From: Lindgomyces ingoldianus
Taxonomy: Eukaryota > Ascomycota > Dothideomycetes > Pleosporales > Lindgomycetaceae
Assembly: GCF_010093535.1 (NCBI RefSeq)
Contig: NW_022985176.1
Span: 367,085 to 410,294, forward strand
DNA: 43,210 bases
Direction of reading: 5' to 3'
The translations under genes and the position numbers were made by a program. The notes beneath the pieces are model-generated. The model was not told the DNA's origin. It was given only the letters and a program-made list of their open reading frames with translations, and searched no databases. Of the stretch, positions 1 to 11,400 are shown piece by piece; within the stretch, counting starts at the first letter, position 1, and the number at the start of each line of letters is the position of its first letter.

Positions 1-96
1 GTCGGAGGCAGAGGTACGGAGGCCGAGGAGCCTATATACCCCGTGCCAAGCCCTTAGGGTACTCAGGGGTTGGATAGCTGTAACATAACTGTGACA
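1..96. repeat. Probable 3' end of an LTR cut by the window edge
   Basis: This short stretch keeps GC and CpG, unlike its surroundings. It has a TATA-like box (cctatatacccc, about 31-42) and ends in CA at 85 (ctgtaaca) or 96 (ctgtgaca), as LTRs do. The upstream end is outside the window, so neither the LTR start nor a target-site duplication can be checked. It could instead be part of repeat family C, which follows directly. Confidence 0.3.
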
Positions 97-266
97 GCTA
101 GCTATTATTTACTTTTTTTTTTTAGCTATATTAGAGTGTTAGCGATTAGTTACGTGCTATAGTTAAATGTTGTTATTATACGTCTATTACCTATCTAATA
201 CTACTTTGCTAAGCATTATGCTGTTACTATTCTTTAACCTAGACAACCTACTTTAATGCGCTAACT
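97..266 (-). repeat. Repeat family C, inverted copy
   Basis: Read on the minus strand, about 124-266 matches 42496-42522 plus 42822-42950 at the other end of the window, including the shared blocks ggttaaagaatag, cataatgcttagcaaa and attagataggtaatagac. A T-run at 111-123 adjoins it, which would be a short A-tail on the minus strand. The family is unclassified. The copy is interrupted on its right by two solo LTRs (272-435, 447-770) and may continue beyond 775. Confidence 0.6.
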
Positions 267-271
267 ATTAC

Positions 272-435
272 TGTTGCGTAAGAAGAGCACAGGGACCTAG
301 CGTCGCGTACATAGGCCTGGTGTCGCGCCTGTGTTTCAGACAAGCAGCCTGAGACACTTGGCGCCTAAGCTCTCTATAAGCCTCTTATAGTTAATAGACT
401 TGCTTCTTATTGCTCTCTAATTAGCAGTTGCGACA
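272..435 (+). repeat. Solo LTR, 164 bp (family G), TSD ATTAC
   Basis: It begins TGTTGCG and ends TTGCGACA, with the TG...CA ends typical of LTRs. It is flanked by the direct repeat ATTAC at 267-271 and 436-440. The sequence keeps CpG and CpA (tcgcgtac, gtgtcgcgcc), so it has largely escaped RIP. A TATA-like box (tctctataagc) lies near 371-382. No internal region follows, so it is a solo LTR left by LTR-LTR recombination. Orientation is taken from the TATA-like box. Confidence 0.75.
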
Positions 436-446
436 ATTACTCTAAG

Positions 447-770
447 TGTCAGATATGCGCACCTACTGTGAAGACAGGAGGAACGCTTGACGAAAGCTGC
501 TACATAGTACGAGCAATAAGCTCGAACAGTATGTTGCTGCAAATTGCTGCATATTGCAGCATGTTGCTGCAAATTGCTGCATATTGCAGCATGTTGCAGC
601 AAATTGCAGCATGTTGCAAGCTGGTCGCGCATAGGGCTAGTGTGCGAGGGACTCGGATCGGAAAAACAAAAGCCGAGCAACACGAGTAGAGCGGAAAAAG
701 GATCGATAAATCAATACAATCAATCATCATCCCGTCTCAGGAAGCCTAGAAACAGTGCTTCAATCTGACA
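447..770 (+). repeat. Solo copia LTR, 324 bp (family H), TSD CTAAG
   Basis: It begins TGTCAGAT and ends ATCTGACA, a perfect 8-bp terminal inverted repeat. It is flanked by the 5-bp direct repeat CTAAG (442-446, 771-775). The reverse complement of this LTR is found at 15779-16149, where it precedes a copia gag on the minus strand; that identifies the family. It is little affected by RIP and holds the self-complementary minisatellite at 534-613. Open frames on both strands here come from that minisatellite and are not genes. Confidence 0.9.
534..613. repeat. 10-bp minisatellite in the copia LTR
   Basis: About eight units of ten bases, alternating ttgctgcaaa, ttgctgcata and ttgcagcatg, with a 30-bp higher-order period. 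The core TTGCTGCAA is the reverse complement of TTGCAGCAA, so either strand can fold into nested hairpins. A longer version lies inverted at 15967-16068. Confidence 0.9.
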
Positions 771-775
771 CTAAG

Positions 776-1925
776 CAAGCTTTGCTTTTATAGATTATTT
801 ATAAACTATTGTAGTATTTTAATAGTGTTAAATACTACAGCAGGACTTTTTATGCCTTCGAATTAAATACTTACTACTTATTATATGTTAATGCAGTGTT
901 AATTTAGACTTATAGTACTATTAATATAAAACTTTATTATATGCCTTTTATTTTACATGTTGTATAATAACTAACTTAAATAGTAAAGTGTACTAGCTAT
1001 TTTTACTATAATTTATTTTTAAAGTCTGTTTTACTTTTATTTAAGTAGGTAGCTGCTTATGCTAATTATAAATTTAAAAATTAGGCTGCTTATTATAGTT
1101 ACTATAATAGCTCTTAACCTAATTAGTATTATCTAACACCTAATAATAGTATAGGTTCTGTAGCTACTTTATCTTCTAGTGCAAATAACATTATTATAAA
1201 TTACCTGTACAAAATTAAGAAGCTAGAGAGTAAAAATAAAAATAAGCACTATAATATTATATAATAAATTACTTAGAATTAACAGTCTTTTTATAAGTAA
1301 AAAAAAAAAAAATAAACATTTTTATATAGTCTACTTATGTTTAACTTAACTAGTAGTTTAAAGATTTAATTACTTTAATAATATTAAGATTTAATAATGC
1401 CTAAGTTTAAAAGATTATACAGTGTGCTTTAAAGAAAATACATTTTAGTTTATTACTTATAAGTAGTATAAAGTAGACCTTAAGTGCAAGATAAGTAAAA
1501 AAGGGCTACAAAGATTATTATATGTTATTCTACTACTATTTTAACACATCTTTAACTCTTATTATTACTAGCTTTTCTATATACTTTATCTACTTATCTA
1601 AATTCTTTACTAAAGCGTAATTATAAAGAATTTACTTAGTTATAGCTTTAATTAAATAATTTTAGACTTTAAAAATAATCTATGCTGTTATATAATAAGT
1701 AGATTGTTATCTTTTTTACTCTTATACTTTACATTAGAAAAGTGTTAATAATAAATCTTAATGTTTAAATTAAAAATTAAGCTAAAATTATTTTAGCTAA
1801 GCCTTTTATACTTTTTAGTCTTTAGAAAAGATTCTTAAGGCAAGCATTACCTTATTAGCCGAGTTTACATAATAATAAAAATGCAAAACTATTATAATTT
1901 AGTAAAAAAATGCTTTTAAAATAAG
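776..1925. other. RIP-decayed DNA, unclassified
   Basis: This is very AT-rich sequence with stops in all frames. A plus-strand frame from about 1140 to 1925 reads fairly continuously if most TAG/TAA codons are taken as former Gln or Trp codons, which suggests a decayed coding region. I recognise no motif in it. It is the original target of element A1 and should continue at 32963. I see no RNA gene or LTR in it. Confidence 0.5.
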
Positions 1926-1930
1926 TCCTA

Positions 1931-2210
1931 TGTTAAATAGGCTCTAACAGCTAGCTGCTTATAGTATAAGCACTTAAGTAGCAAGAGTAAGAGTGGTGTA
2001 CAGTGTGCACAGTGTATAAGGTAGGTAAGGTAAGGGCAACATGTTTCTAGTTCTATTACTTTTATTTTTCCTCTGTATAGAGAAAAAGGGGGGTATTTAA
2101 ATGTTTACGCATAAAGGTTTACGCATAAGCATTATATAACATAGATATATAATCCTGCTTATGCGCAATTGCTTATATCTAGGCTGCAACACTACTACTA
2201 TATATAGACA
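1931..2210 (-). repeat. A1 left LTR, 280 bp
   Basis: It aligns end to end with 16657-16936, 20829-21108 and 32678-32957. Its right half, which faces into the element, has lost nearly all CpG and CpA (atgcgcaattgcttatatct), whereas the matching part of the right-hand LTRs reads gtgcgcgatcgcttgtatcc. Confidence 0.92.
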
Positions 2211-2446
2211 CTAGCAACTTTCTGTTTTTGTCTAAAGGGTTACCTTCTATATAAGTTACCTCTCTTTTGTCTGTGTAGGTCTATCTAGTTATGTTCTGCC
2301 TATACTTTACCCTATTTATTAAGACTTGCCTTAGTAATGCTGTACATTAAGACAGGCTAGTTACACTATATAAATAGCTTTATAAATAGTGTAGAGTGTT
2401 TTAGGCTATTATTATCTAGCTTTTATGCGCTTACTTTGTAGGTAAT
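2211..2446 (-). repeat. A1 subterminal internal segment, left of the J insertion
   Basis: It is co-linear with 16937-17172 in A2 and 35744-35983 in A3. It starts ctagcaactttctgttttt; on the minus strand this is a purine-rich tract next to the LTR, the usual place for plus-strand priming. The segment ends in GTAAT (2442-2446), the target duplication of element J. The element resumes at 26271 with ttagcagtatataag. No coding motif is seen. Confidence 0.85.
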
Positions 2447-2968
2447 TGTTACAATCCTTGCTTCGTGGAAGCACTCGGGTCTAATAATATCCCTAGGGTG
2501 ACTAGATTGTGGTTTGCCCTGTGTGCAGCAGTAGGGAGGCTAGGTTAAACAGTCCTGTTAGACAGAATTAGAGGTGTATATATAGTGTAAGATATACAAA
2601 TAGTATTACAGCTCTTTAGAAAGCTAAATGCTACTTAGTTTATGTAGAGAATAAACTAAATGTTAAACACGCCTTCTAAAGGTTGTTTAATGCAGGAACT
2701 ATATACATGTGCTAGAGGTGCTAAGAGGTTGCTAAGGGGAGCTGGTAGGAGTTTATAGGAGCCTGCTAAGGAGAGCTTCTATAAGCTCCCTTAAGCTCCC
2801 TAGACTTATGGCCTGTCTCCCTATTAGACAACACATTCTTCTATTACTGTAGGCATCTGTGCTGCCTCTGCGTCTTCTAATTAGTTTATAAGCAAGCCCT
2901 GTCCTAATCTAGCTAGATTGTGGAGCACTGCTAGTGGAGTTATGCTAGTCTAACTGTAGATTGTAACA
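2447..2968 (-). repeat. J left (3') LTR, 522 bp
   Basis: It starts TGTTACAATCC and ends ATTGTAACA, and pairs with 25662-26265. It lacks about 82 bp present in the partner near 25706-25795. Its left, outward edge keeps unmutated sequence (cttcgtggaagcactcggg) where the partner reads tttataaaagcacttaggt. Confidence 0.9.
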
Positions 2969-2973
2969 CGCTG

Positions 2974-2985
2974 CCCCTCCTCCCT
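2974..2985 (-). other. Polypurine tract of element J
   Basis: On the minus strand this reads agggaggagggg, just before the 3' LTR. Its position fixes the element's orientation as leftward, in agreement with the gag and pol order. Confidence 0.7.
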
Positions 2986-3339
2986 AGCAGCGTCCTTGCT
3001 GCTCTGCTTACACAACTGTGTTAGTAAAAGTTTATTTATAAAGTAGGTGCTTACCTGCTAGAAGGCATCCTTAACATTTATTTTTCTTATACTAAATAGC
3101 TTGTTAGTCTTGTTTATCTTGTTGTTCTTATGTTACTCTTTATTTTAATCCTTTTTGCTAGATAAAGATAAGGCCCTGCAGCGCTTGCTAGTTTTTAGAG
3201 TTGTCTTATATGTTAACTTTGTCTTTAGACAAATGTGTTAAGTGTGTAAGAAAGCATAGCAGGTGCAACGCCTTTATTTCTAACACTACTTAAGATTAGT
3301 TAGAGAAAAAGAGAGAAACACTCCTTTAGGAGGCTAAAG
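2986..3339 (-). pseudogene. Probable decayed C-terminal coding end of J
   Basis: On the minus strand, about 3170-2986 reads as a nearly open frame ending next to the polypurine tract, rich in Lys/Asn and then Leu/Glu/Ser. This is where the pol C-terminus of a gypsy element belongs. No chromodomain or integrase motif is visible, so the assignment rests on position alone. 3170-3339 holds nothing I recognise. Confidence 0.35.
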
Positions 3340-3440
3340 TACGGCGGACGATAAGCGGGTGAGGGGACAAAACTCAAACAAAAATCGCGAAAACACTACC
3401 ACCATGTATTGCAGGCGCTTATTAAGTAGCGTATGGCAAT
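3340..3440. other. Small CpG-retaining island, unclassified
   Basis: The sequence changes abruptly to unmutated, CpG-bearing DNA (acggcggacgataagcggg, aaaatcgcgaaaac, accaccatgtattgc) inside decayed DNA. Such islands elsewhere in this window mark element ends, so this may be the terminus of an insertion in J. No matching inverted or direct copy was found in the window. Confidence 0.4.
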
Positions 3441-4990
3441 TAGGGTAATAAATATCACATTGTATAATAGTAATGTATAAATATAAGTAAGAAATATTAT
3501 TAATCCTATCTTACAAGGCTAATGTAGGCTATATAGGAGGGTATCCTACTGTTTAAGGACAGAGGAAATACATATAAAAGAAAAGAAGCTACTCTGTACA
3601 AGAACAGAGGGCTTAGATATAGACATCTTCTAATTAATTAAAGCTAATAAAAGTGTTGCTAGACTAGGTTAAATAGCTTAACTTTTTATCTTTTAGATAC
3701 TTGCCTTTTTATTTATCTTTATCTTTATTTCTCTTATCCTTGTCTAACTTTTTCTAATAGTTATTGTATAAAAGCTTGCTGTTATTGCTCTTTAAACTAC
3801 AGGTATTACTATAATTATTGTAAACGCAGTTTAAGTAAGCACCTTGCTACTAAGTATAAAGAGAAATACATCCTACATAGTAGAGGAAGTTGCCTGTATA
3901 ATTATACATAGCCTAGTAACGCTAGCAAGAAACCTAGTTATAGCTGCTATAAGTATAGATAATAATAGCTTTAAGGTAGCTCTAGCGCTAGGAGAGGATT
4001 TAATTAGCTAGGATAGTGCTACAGCAGGTGACAAGAGGAGTATTAGGGGCGTTGTACAGAGAAATGCTAAATATGTAGATAGAAAAATTAGCAGCCTAAG
4101 TAATCTCTACACTTTAAAAGAAAGTAAGCATATACTTTAAATTATTATAAAAGAAAGGGTTTATACAGCAAAGTAGAAGACCTATAAGAGGTACTAGGCA
4201 ATAACTAGATTAAAGATGTTAACCTTCTTATACTATATACCCTAGCATAGAAAGGTTACAGGAGGAGGATTAGCACTACTAAGAGCAGGAACAAGAATCT
4301 AAACATTTACAAAGGCGTTTATTTAAAGGCAGGCATCTGCTTAGGCAAAGATAGCTGCACAAGCTTAAACATAGCTTATTATAAAAGCTAGAGAAGAGCT
4401 AATAGTTTAGTTATTAAAAGAGGTGTTATTAAAGAACATATTTAGCTACATCTAGTAAAAAGTAAGGCTTAACACTAATTATATAGTAAAAGAATTTTAT
4501 AAAAAGAGATGTTGCCTTAAGTTGTTGTGCGTAGAGTTAAAAAAGAATAGAGAAAAGAAGGTTAAGTAAGAGCAGTCTATATGCACCTGTATAAGTAGTA
4601 CTTTCCCTGTAATGCCTACCTTACGCCCCTAACTGCCCTGCCTAATTGCTTAGCTTACTGTAAAATAACAAAAAGCGCTTATGTAGTAGGTGCAAACAGT
4701 TAGATAGGGCCTTACTGCACTATAAGATGCTACAAGCAGTAACAATAAATGTTTAATATTCACACATTTAAGGGGGATGCCTATTGTATAATAATATCTT
4801 GTTTAACGCTACAGAAGACTATAAAAAATAACTAGCAGTAATATAATAATAAGAAATTATAAAGGACTATGTGTAAGCTAGAGAGGGCTAGAAAGGTAAT
4901 TTAATCTTATATAATATCTGTCTTCTAACACTTTAAGTAAAGTCTATATAGTACTAAATCTTTTTTATTTATAATGTTAAGATTTAGAAG
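3441..4990 (+). other. RIP-decayed, possibly coding on the plus strand, unclassified
   Basis: A plus-strand frame at about 4150-4900 has stops mostly at former Gln/Trp/Arg codons and is rich in Lys, Leu and Thr. It suggests a decayed protein gene within an insertion starting near 3340. I recognise no transposase, reverse transcriptase or recombinase motif. Nothing else was found in this stretch. Confidence 0.35.
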
Positions 4991-7138
4991 TTTAGGAGAG
5001 TAAGCTTTCTAGATATCTAATACCTAAAATATTACACGCTTTCTCTTATATAAGGGCTCTTTTTTTACATAGTGTTGTAGCTTTAGTGTTTTTAATTTTT
5101 ATTTAATTTATAGAAAGTCCTTCTTTACACTTTTTCTTTTCTTTTTAGTAGCTTTTTTTAAGTGTAATCTTATTTTAATAGAAGATAATTTTAGATCTTT
5201 ACTATATAATAACTGCTTATCTAGGTGCTACTTAAGTATAAGGTATATTATAGTTATCCTAGAGTTAATTTTCTTAAAGAATTTACCTTTTAAAAGCTCT
5301 TTTATTATATAGAGCTTACTAGCACTTTTTAGAAGATCTATAACGCTATCTTTCCTAATGTCTACAGCAATGTATAGAGGATTATTAGAGATGTTGTTTA
5401 CATTGTATTGTATAATCTCTAGGAGAAGGTGTGTTTTAAGTAGGTTGCTAGGCCTTTTAATTATAGTGTTTAAGATTTAAAGTTAAATTTTTTCTATTTC
5501 TTTATTAGTTTAGAAAAGACAGAAAAGGTATAACACATATAAAGAATATTATAGTCTATAAACTTATTTTTTATCTAGGTACCTTTATTAACAATCTTAT
5601 ATTGTACAAGACAGACATGTAGAAGAACTAGGAAGCTAAAAGACTAGTAAGCTGTAGCTTAGGCAGTCTTTTAGATTAATTATTGTTGTGCACTTTTTGT
5701 AATTATACAACCTATAGCTTTAGCAGATAGAACAAAGACAGCCTTTTTAGCGTCTAGAGTGTTGTTTAGAACAATAACATCTTTATTCCCTACTTTTTAT
5801 GTACTAGGTAATAGCTAAAGAGAAGCACAACAAGCTAGACAGAAGGTAAATAAAGAAGAATGCTAAGAATAAAGCTCTCCTATTTCTAAGCAGTATTTTA
5901 GGGGTGGTGTACTTATGTTGTACAACAAAAGAAAAGACTAAAGGAGGGATAAAACTTATGCTACAAGAGATAATAATATTTGTACAGCATAATGTAGTGT
6001 AAATAGCTTAGTTATTGCATATAAGTAAAAGAACTATACTATATCTAGATCTATTAATATCTCTAAGTCTTATATGTTAGTTTTAAGGTCTGCTTATTAA
6101 ACTACTTTAAAGTTAGGCTATATTTACTTAGTTTTTTAAATACCTATTATATAAAGTACTTACCTACTAACTTCTTGCACCTACTAGAGCTAAGAGAAGA
6201 GAGAGCTGCGGCTAGAACTAATTCTCTATATAGAATTGCGTCTGTCTCTGTAGGTGGAGGTAAACTTCTAGATAGAGTGTTGTACGCTTAACAGGGAGAG
6301 ACTGCGCTGCAGTTGCACTATTAAATCTAATAGACTTAAGCACACCTAGACACTAGTTAAGGGTGTTAGGGGGAAGATATCTATTAATCTCTTATTTACT
6401 AACGCTTTCCTTTATTGTACAAAGCTAGTTACTATTAAAGGATACGCCCTAGTTTTAGATATAGCTTCCTAGATAGTGATAGAGCATAAATGGCTTTCTA
6501 ACAACAGCGTTTTGCTAATTTAGCTGCTTCTAAATAGAGTAGGAATTCTAGAGTTGTATAAAGTTATAGAGCTCTTCTTATAGAATTAGAATATACACTG
6601 TATATAGACTTATCTAGTCTGCTAAATTATCCTTTAAGAACTGCCCCTGCGTATAAAAGCTTACAAAGTAATTCTATATTAAGTTAGGCAATATAAAGCG
6701 CTGCGTATAAGAGACTTACTTACTAGTAAAAGATAATCCCCTTTAAAAGCTAACCCTACTATGCTTTAATACGCTAGTTTAATGTACTTGTGCTATATAG
6801 ATAGTAGTTCTAAAACTTAAGGTTTAGTTTATACAACGTCTACAGCTTATAATAAGCGTCTGCTAGCATTACTATCTTAACTCCCCTGTTTAATTATATA
6901 AAGTGTGGCTGTAGCTAAACTTCCTCTAAGGCGTAGAAGAATTAATAAGCACAGCTAACAGCAGTTAAAGCTAATATTTCTACATATATCTAGATAATAT
7001 ATCTAGAATATGTGTTAAGACAGGCATATATTTTAATTTTGTACAGGCAGAGTTTACAGTATCTATTAATTAACTAGACAAAGTTTAGACTAGAAACAAT
7101 ATATTCTCCTTAGTAGTGTTAAAAATTACGTTTATGTT
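4991..7138 (-). pseudogene. Decayed minus-strand reading frame, function unknown
   Basis: On the minus strand, about 5480-5000 reads as a long Lys/Leu/Ile-rich frame with few interruptions, almost all at codons that RIP makes from Gln or Trp. About 7000-6190 gives another such frame, rich in Leu/Ser. Whether they belong to one protein is unclear. No catalytic motif of a known transposon family is recognised. The left LTR of element I begins at 7139. CpG is locally retained near 6200-6300. Confidence 0.35.
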
Positions 7139-7456
7139 TGTCACAGTATCCTCCCTAGATCCTAGACATAACTGTATTAGACGTGTACTAGAGTATTATT
7201 AGTGCACGTCTAACATAAACACAACATAACATAGACATAAACTTAAGCATAAACTGCCTTAACACTAACTAAACCTAGAACAGGCTTAATTTATACTTAA
7301 AGCGCTTAGACTTTTAAGCTAAGTATTTAATTACTAATTTTCTTTTAAACCTTTCTATTCCTTACATAACATCTTGTACTTACTATAATACCTTACATAG
7401 TAATTAAACTAGACCTCTGTAAAGCTCTATAACCTTACTTGTGCATAATTATAACA
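7139..7456 (+). repeat. Element I 5' LTR, 318 bp
   Basis: It has the same length as 12482-12799 and differs from it almost only by transitions. Its inner right end reads cataattataaca, where the partner's outer end reads cacaattgtgaca. Confidence 0.93.
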
Positions 7457-7639
7457 TTACGTTGTATTAAAACTTTAGCTAAGAATAGCCTCTAAATCTA
7501 ATCTAATAAGCTTAGTACTTGCATAACTTTAAGCTATTAGAGTAAGCTAAGAAGCCTTTTAAAAAGCGCTTACTCTATAAGAAAGCTGCTATGTTGTAAG
7601 CTTAAAAGCTTTTTAAAAAGACTTTAAAGAATAGCTTTA

Positions 7640-8470
7640 TATTATTAAGTAGTCTATTTCTGCCTTAACTTCTGTTATAGTAGTAGGAACTAAGAACTTA
7701 CTAGCCTTAAAGCTTACCTAGAAGTCTAAAGATAGCTTAACTCTCTTCTGCCTAACACTGCCTATAACCTGTAACTTCTTTAACTTAGTAATAAAATCTA
7801 ACTAACTCTCTAATCCCCTGCTATTTAACAGAAAACAGAAAAACCTACCTTCTTTCTTATATAAGCTCTAATATAAACTTAAAGGAAAAATAGACTAATT
7901 CCCCTCTAAACACTCTTAGTTACTATATGCTTACTTTTAACTTAACTATAATATAACAGCCTTAATTAACTTACTAATAAATAAGGATATTATTAACTTA
8001 GATTAATTTATAGTGTTTTTATAAGTAACTTATAGAGACCTAAATAAAAAGTTAATAGCCCTAAGTTGCCTAAACACCTTATAATAAAAAAAAAAAGCTT
8101 TACCTTACACTTTACTAAGTTTTACTAACTTGCATCTAATATAAGCCTAAATAAGATAAGTCTAATTACAGCCTTATATAACTCCCTCTTAACTAAACTG
8201 CAACGCGCTATAGTAGGAGAACCCCTTCTAAACAACCTTAATATGTATGCAAACCTAATTACTACCTATAATAATAACATAAGGTTCCTCTCTGTACAAG
8301 CCTTAATACACCCCTAAACTAGCGCAGTTGCAAATAAAGACCTTAACATAATAAAAATTAATTTAAATTATGCTTTAGTTAGTTCTAGAAAGCATAAAAA
8401 TTATAAAAAGAAAAGTTAATGCTTTAAGTGCAGTAAGCATAGTTATATTTTTTAAAACTACTTTATTTCT
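7640..8470 (+). pseudogene. Element I gag, RIP-inactivated
   Basis: This encoded the Gag structural protein that packages element RNA. The clearest mark is a CCHC zinc-knuckle remnant at 8420-8455, reading C-F-K-C-S-K-H-S-Y-I-F, where CX2CX4H spacing is still present and the Gly residues are lost. Before it lies a basic stretch (RKHKNYKKK), and upstream a degraded frame of the length expected for gypsy Gag. Stops are frequent, typically TAA/TAG from CAA, CAG or TGG. The start codon cannot be chosen with confidence, so the left limit is approximate. Confidence 0.7.
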
Positions 8471-11400
8471 TTTTCTTAAGTCTACGCAAGTAGCGCTACT
8501 AGCACTTATTAAAGATTTTTACTATTTTAATTTTATTTTTATAAGGGCTCTAACTTATATTTAAGCTTTAATCCCTTTTACCACTTTTAACATAGCTGCA
8601 GCTATAGTAGTAGGAGCCTGTAAAAAGGCTTGTCCTAGGGCTAAGTTGCCTTCTAGGACTAATTTAACACTAGATCTCTACTAACTTATAGGCTAAGTCC
8701 CCTACTAATAACTAAAAGTACTAAGTTAATATTTCTATATGTTTATAATAAAAAACTATATTAGCCTTAATATAGGCTTTTATTAACTTAGGAGTAAATA
8801 GCATAGGTTATATTAATAAAGAACTAGCACGTAAACTAAATTTTTAATTAACACTGCTTACCTAAATAATTTACCTAACTAGATTTAATAAAAAATAACT
8901 TAAAAAAAGTTTTATCTTTTATACTATAACTATTATAATTACCTACTAACACTATAAGGAGTAGATTAAGCTCTATGTAATAAACACAGGATGTTATAAC
9001 CTAATTCTAGGACAACTATAGCTGTATTAGCATAAGGTTGCCTTTAATTACTAAAAGTAAGTCTTAAACTTTAACTCTTCTTAATGCTAAAATATATGCT
9101 TATGCTTACACCTAAACAACACTTAAGTAGCATTTAATATAAAAGGTTTTTAAACCTACTTCTTAATAACCTAAAAAAAAACTACCTAAGTAAGGCTAAT
9201 AAGCTAGGCCTTTTACTAAAATAAGCTATGCAAGATAATTTAATAACTGCTTAAACTTAAAAAAAAAAGCCTTTAAAAAATCTTTACCTACTTAATTTAG
9301 ACATAAACTAGAACTTAAATAGTAGATAGACATCTGCTACATAAAACCTGCTTTATTTATAACCCTAGCTTAACAACTAGATTATAAAATCTACGCAGTT
9401 ATAATTTCTAATATAGACTAAGCTCTAGCTCTCTAAAAACGCACTAACTTAAGGATAATAGTCTCTTAAGACTACTATAACTTATTACATGTCTTTTTCT
9501 AAAATAAGTCTAATAAGCTTTTAATATAATATCTGTATAATTACTAAATAACTCTTAAGCCTAGTAAACAACTTAGTTATAGGCTACTGTATAAGATGTT
9601 ACTAAATAAATTAAAAGTGCTTTAAAAATACTTTAATAAGAACTTAGAAAAAGGGTTTATTTAAGCTAGCTTCTTACTAGTAGTGTTACTTATACTATTT
9701 ATAAAGAAACTTAGAGGTAGGCTTTAATTCTATATTAACTACTAAAGACTAAATACTGTTACTATTAAAAACTAATACTTAATTTCTTTTTTATAGGAAA
9801 CCTTAAGCTAACTAAGTAAAGTAAAGTATTTTATAAAGTTAGATATTATTACTGCCTTTAATAAGCTAAAAATAGTAAAGGGTAATAAGTAGCTAATAGT
9901 GTTTTAGACCTAATATAGACTATTTAAGTACCTAGTAATGCTCTTTAGCTTAGCTAACGCGCCTAGTACTTTTTAACATTTTGTAAACAACTTACTCTAA
10001 CCCTACCTAGACGTGTTCTGCACTGCGTATATTAATAATATTCTAATCTACAGTAATAGCCTTTTAGAGCATAAATAGCATGTACGCCTAGTGCTAAAAG
10101 CTATAAAAGAAGCAGGTCTGTAACTTAACATAGATAAATGCAAGTTTTACTAATTAAAGGTTATGTATTTAAAATATGTAATCTTTACAGATAGCATTTA
10201 AATAGACCTTATTAAAGTTTAGACTGTGCTAGATTAGCAATACTTAAAGAATGTAAAAGATGTTTAAGCTTTTATAAGATTTACTAACTTTTACTAATAA
10301 TTTATTAATAACTTTTTACAGTAAGTAAGCCCTATAATTACACTTACTAAAAAAAAGATTTAATTTAACTTTAACTTAAATTACTAATAGTCCTTTAACT
10401 AGCTAAAGAAAGCCTTTACTAAAGCCTTAATACTCTACTACTTTAACTCTAAACTACTAATACTTGTAGAAGCTAATGCCTTAGACTACGTAGTAGCAGG
10501 AGTTCTCTTCTAGACTAAGCTAGACAGGACTATTAGGCCTATTGCATACTTCTTAAAAAAAATAAGTCCTGTAGAAGGTAATTATAAGATCTATAATAAA
10601 AAATTACTTACTATAGTACACTACTTTAAATAATAGCAACCTAAACTAGAACGTGCAGCGCATCTAATATAGGTTCTATTTAACTATAAGAACTTATAGT
10701 ACTTTGTAACTATAAAATAATTTAGCTACTAATAAGCCTGTTAGTCTAAATACTTATCTTATTTTAATTTTAAGATTACTTATTATTCTAGTTAAAATAA
10801 AGGGAAACTAGATGCCTTTATAAAGTAATTCTAAAACATCCTTACTTAGAAAGAAGTGTAAAAAGCTTAATACTAAACTTTACTCTAACTTAAGCTATTT
10901 TTAGACCTTAACCTAAATAAAATAGATTAGATAATTAATTAAATTATTACTAATAAGTATTTAAATAATAAATTTATTTAAAAAACCTTAGACTTACTTT
11001 AAAACAGCGCTAGTTAGTTAAAAAAGGTAACACTAGCTAACTATAAAAACTAAAATAGTAAGCTGTATTACTGTAACTAACTTATAATCTTTAATTTTAA
11101 TAAACTAAGAATTAAACTACTCTAAATTATATATAACTTGCCTGTTAAAGGACACCTAGGCAGAGGAAAGACTCTTAACCTACTATAAAGAGAGTACTAC
11201 TAGCCCCGCATGTTTTATACTGTACGCTAATATGTATTATGTTGCTATACTTGCTGTAAAGTAAAGGCCTCTTAAAAAAGGTATAATAGCCTACTTAAAC
11301 TGCTCCTAATCTCTAAACAAGCTTAAAAAGATATATTAATTAATTTTATTATAGACCTACTTTTATCTAAAGGGTATATAAATATTATAGTAGTTGTTAA

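Noticed and set aside
417..768. Four small overlapping open frames on both strands
   Set aside because: They are translations of the stop-free 10-bp minisatellite in a solo LTR.
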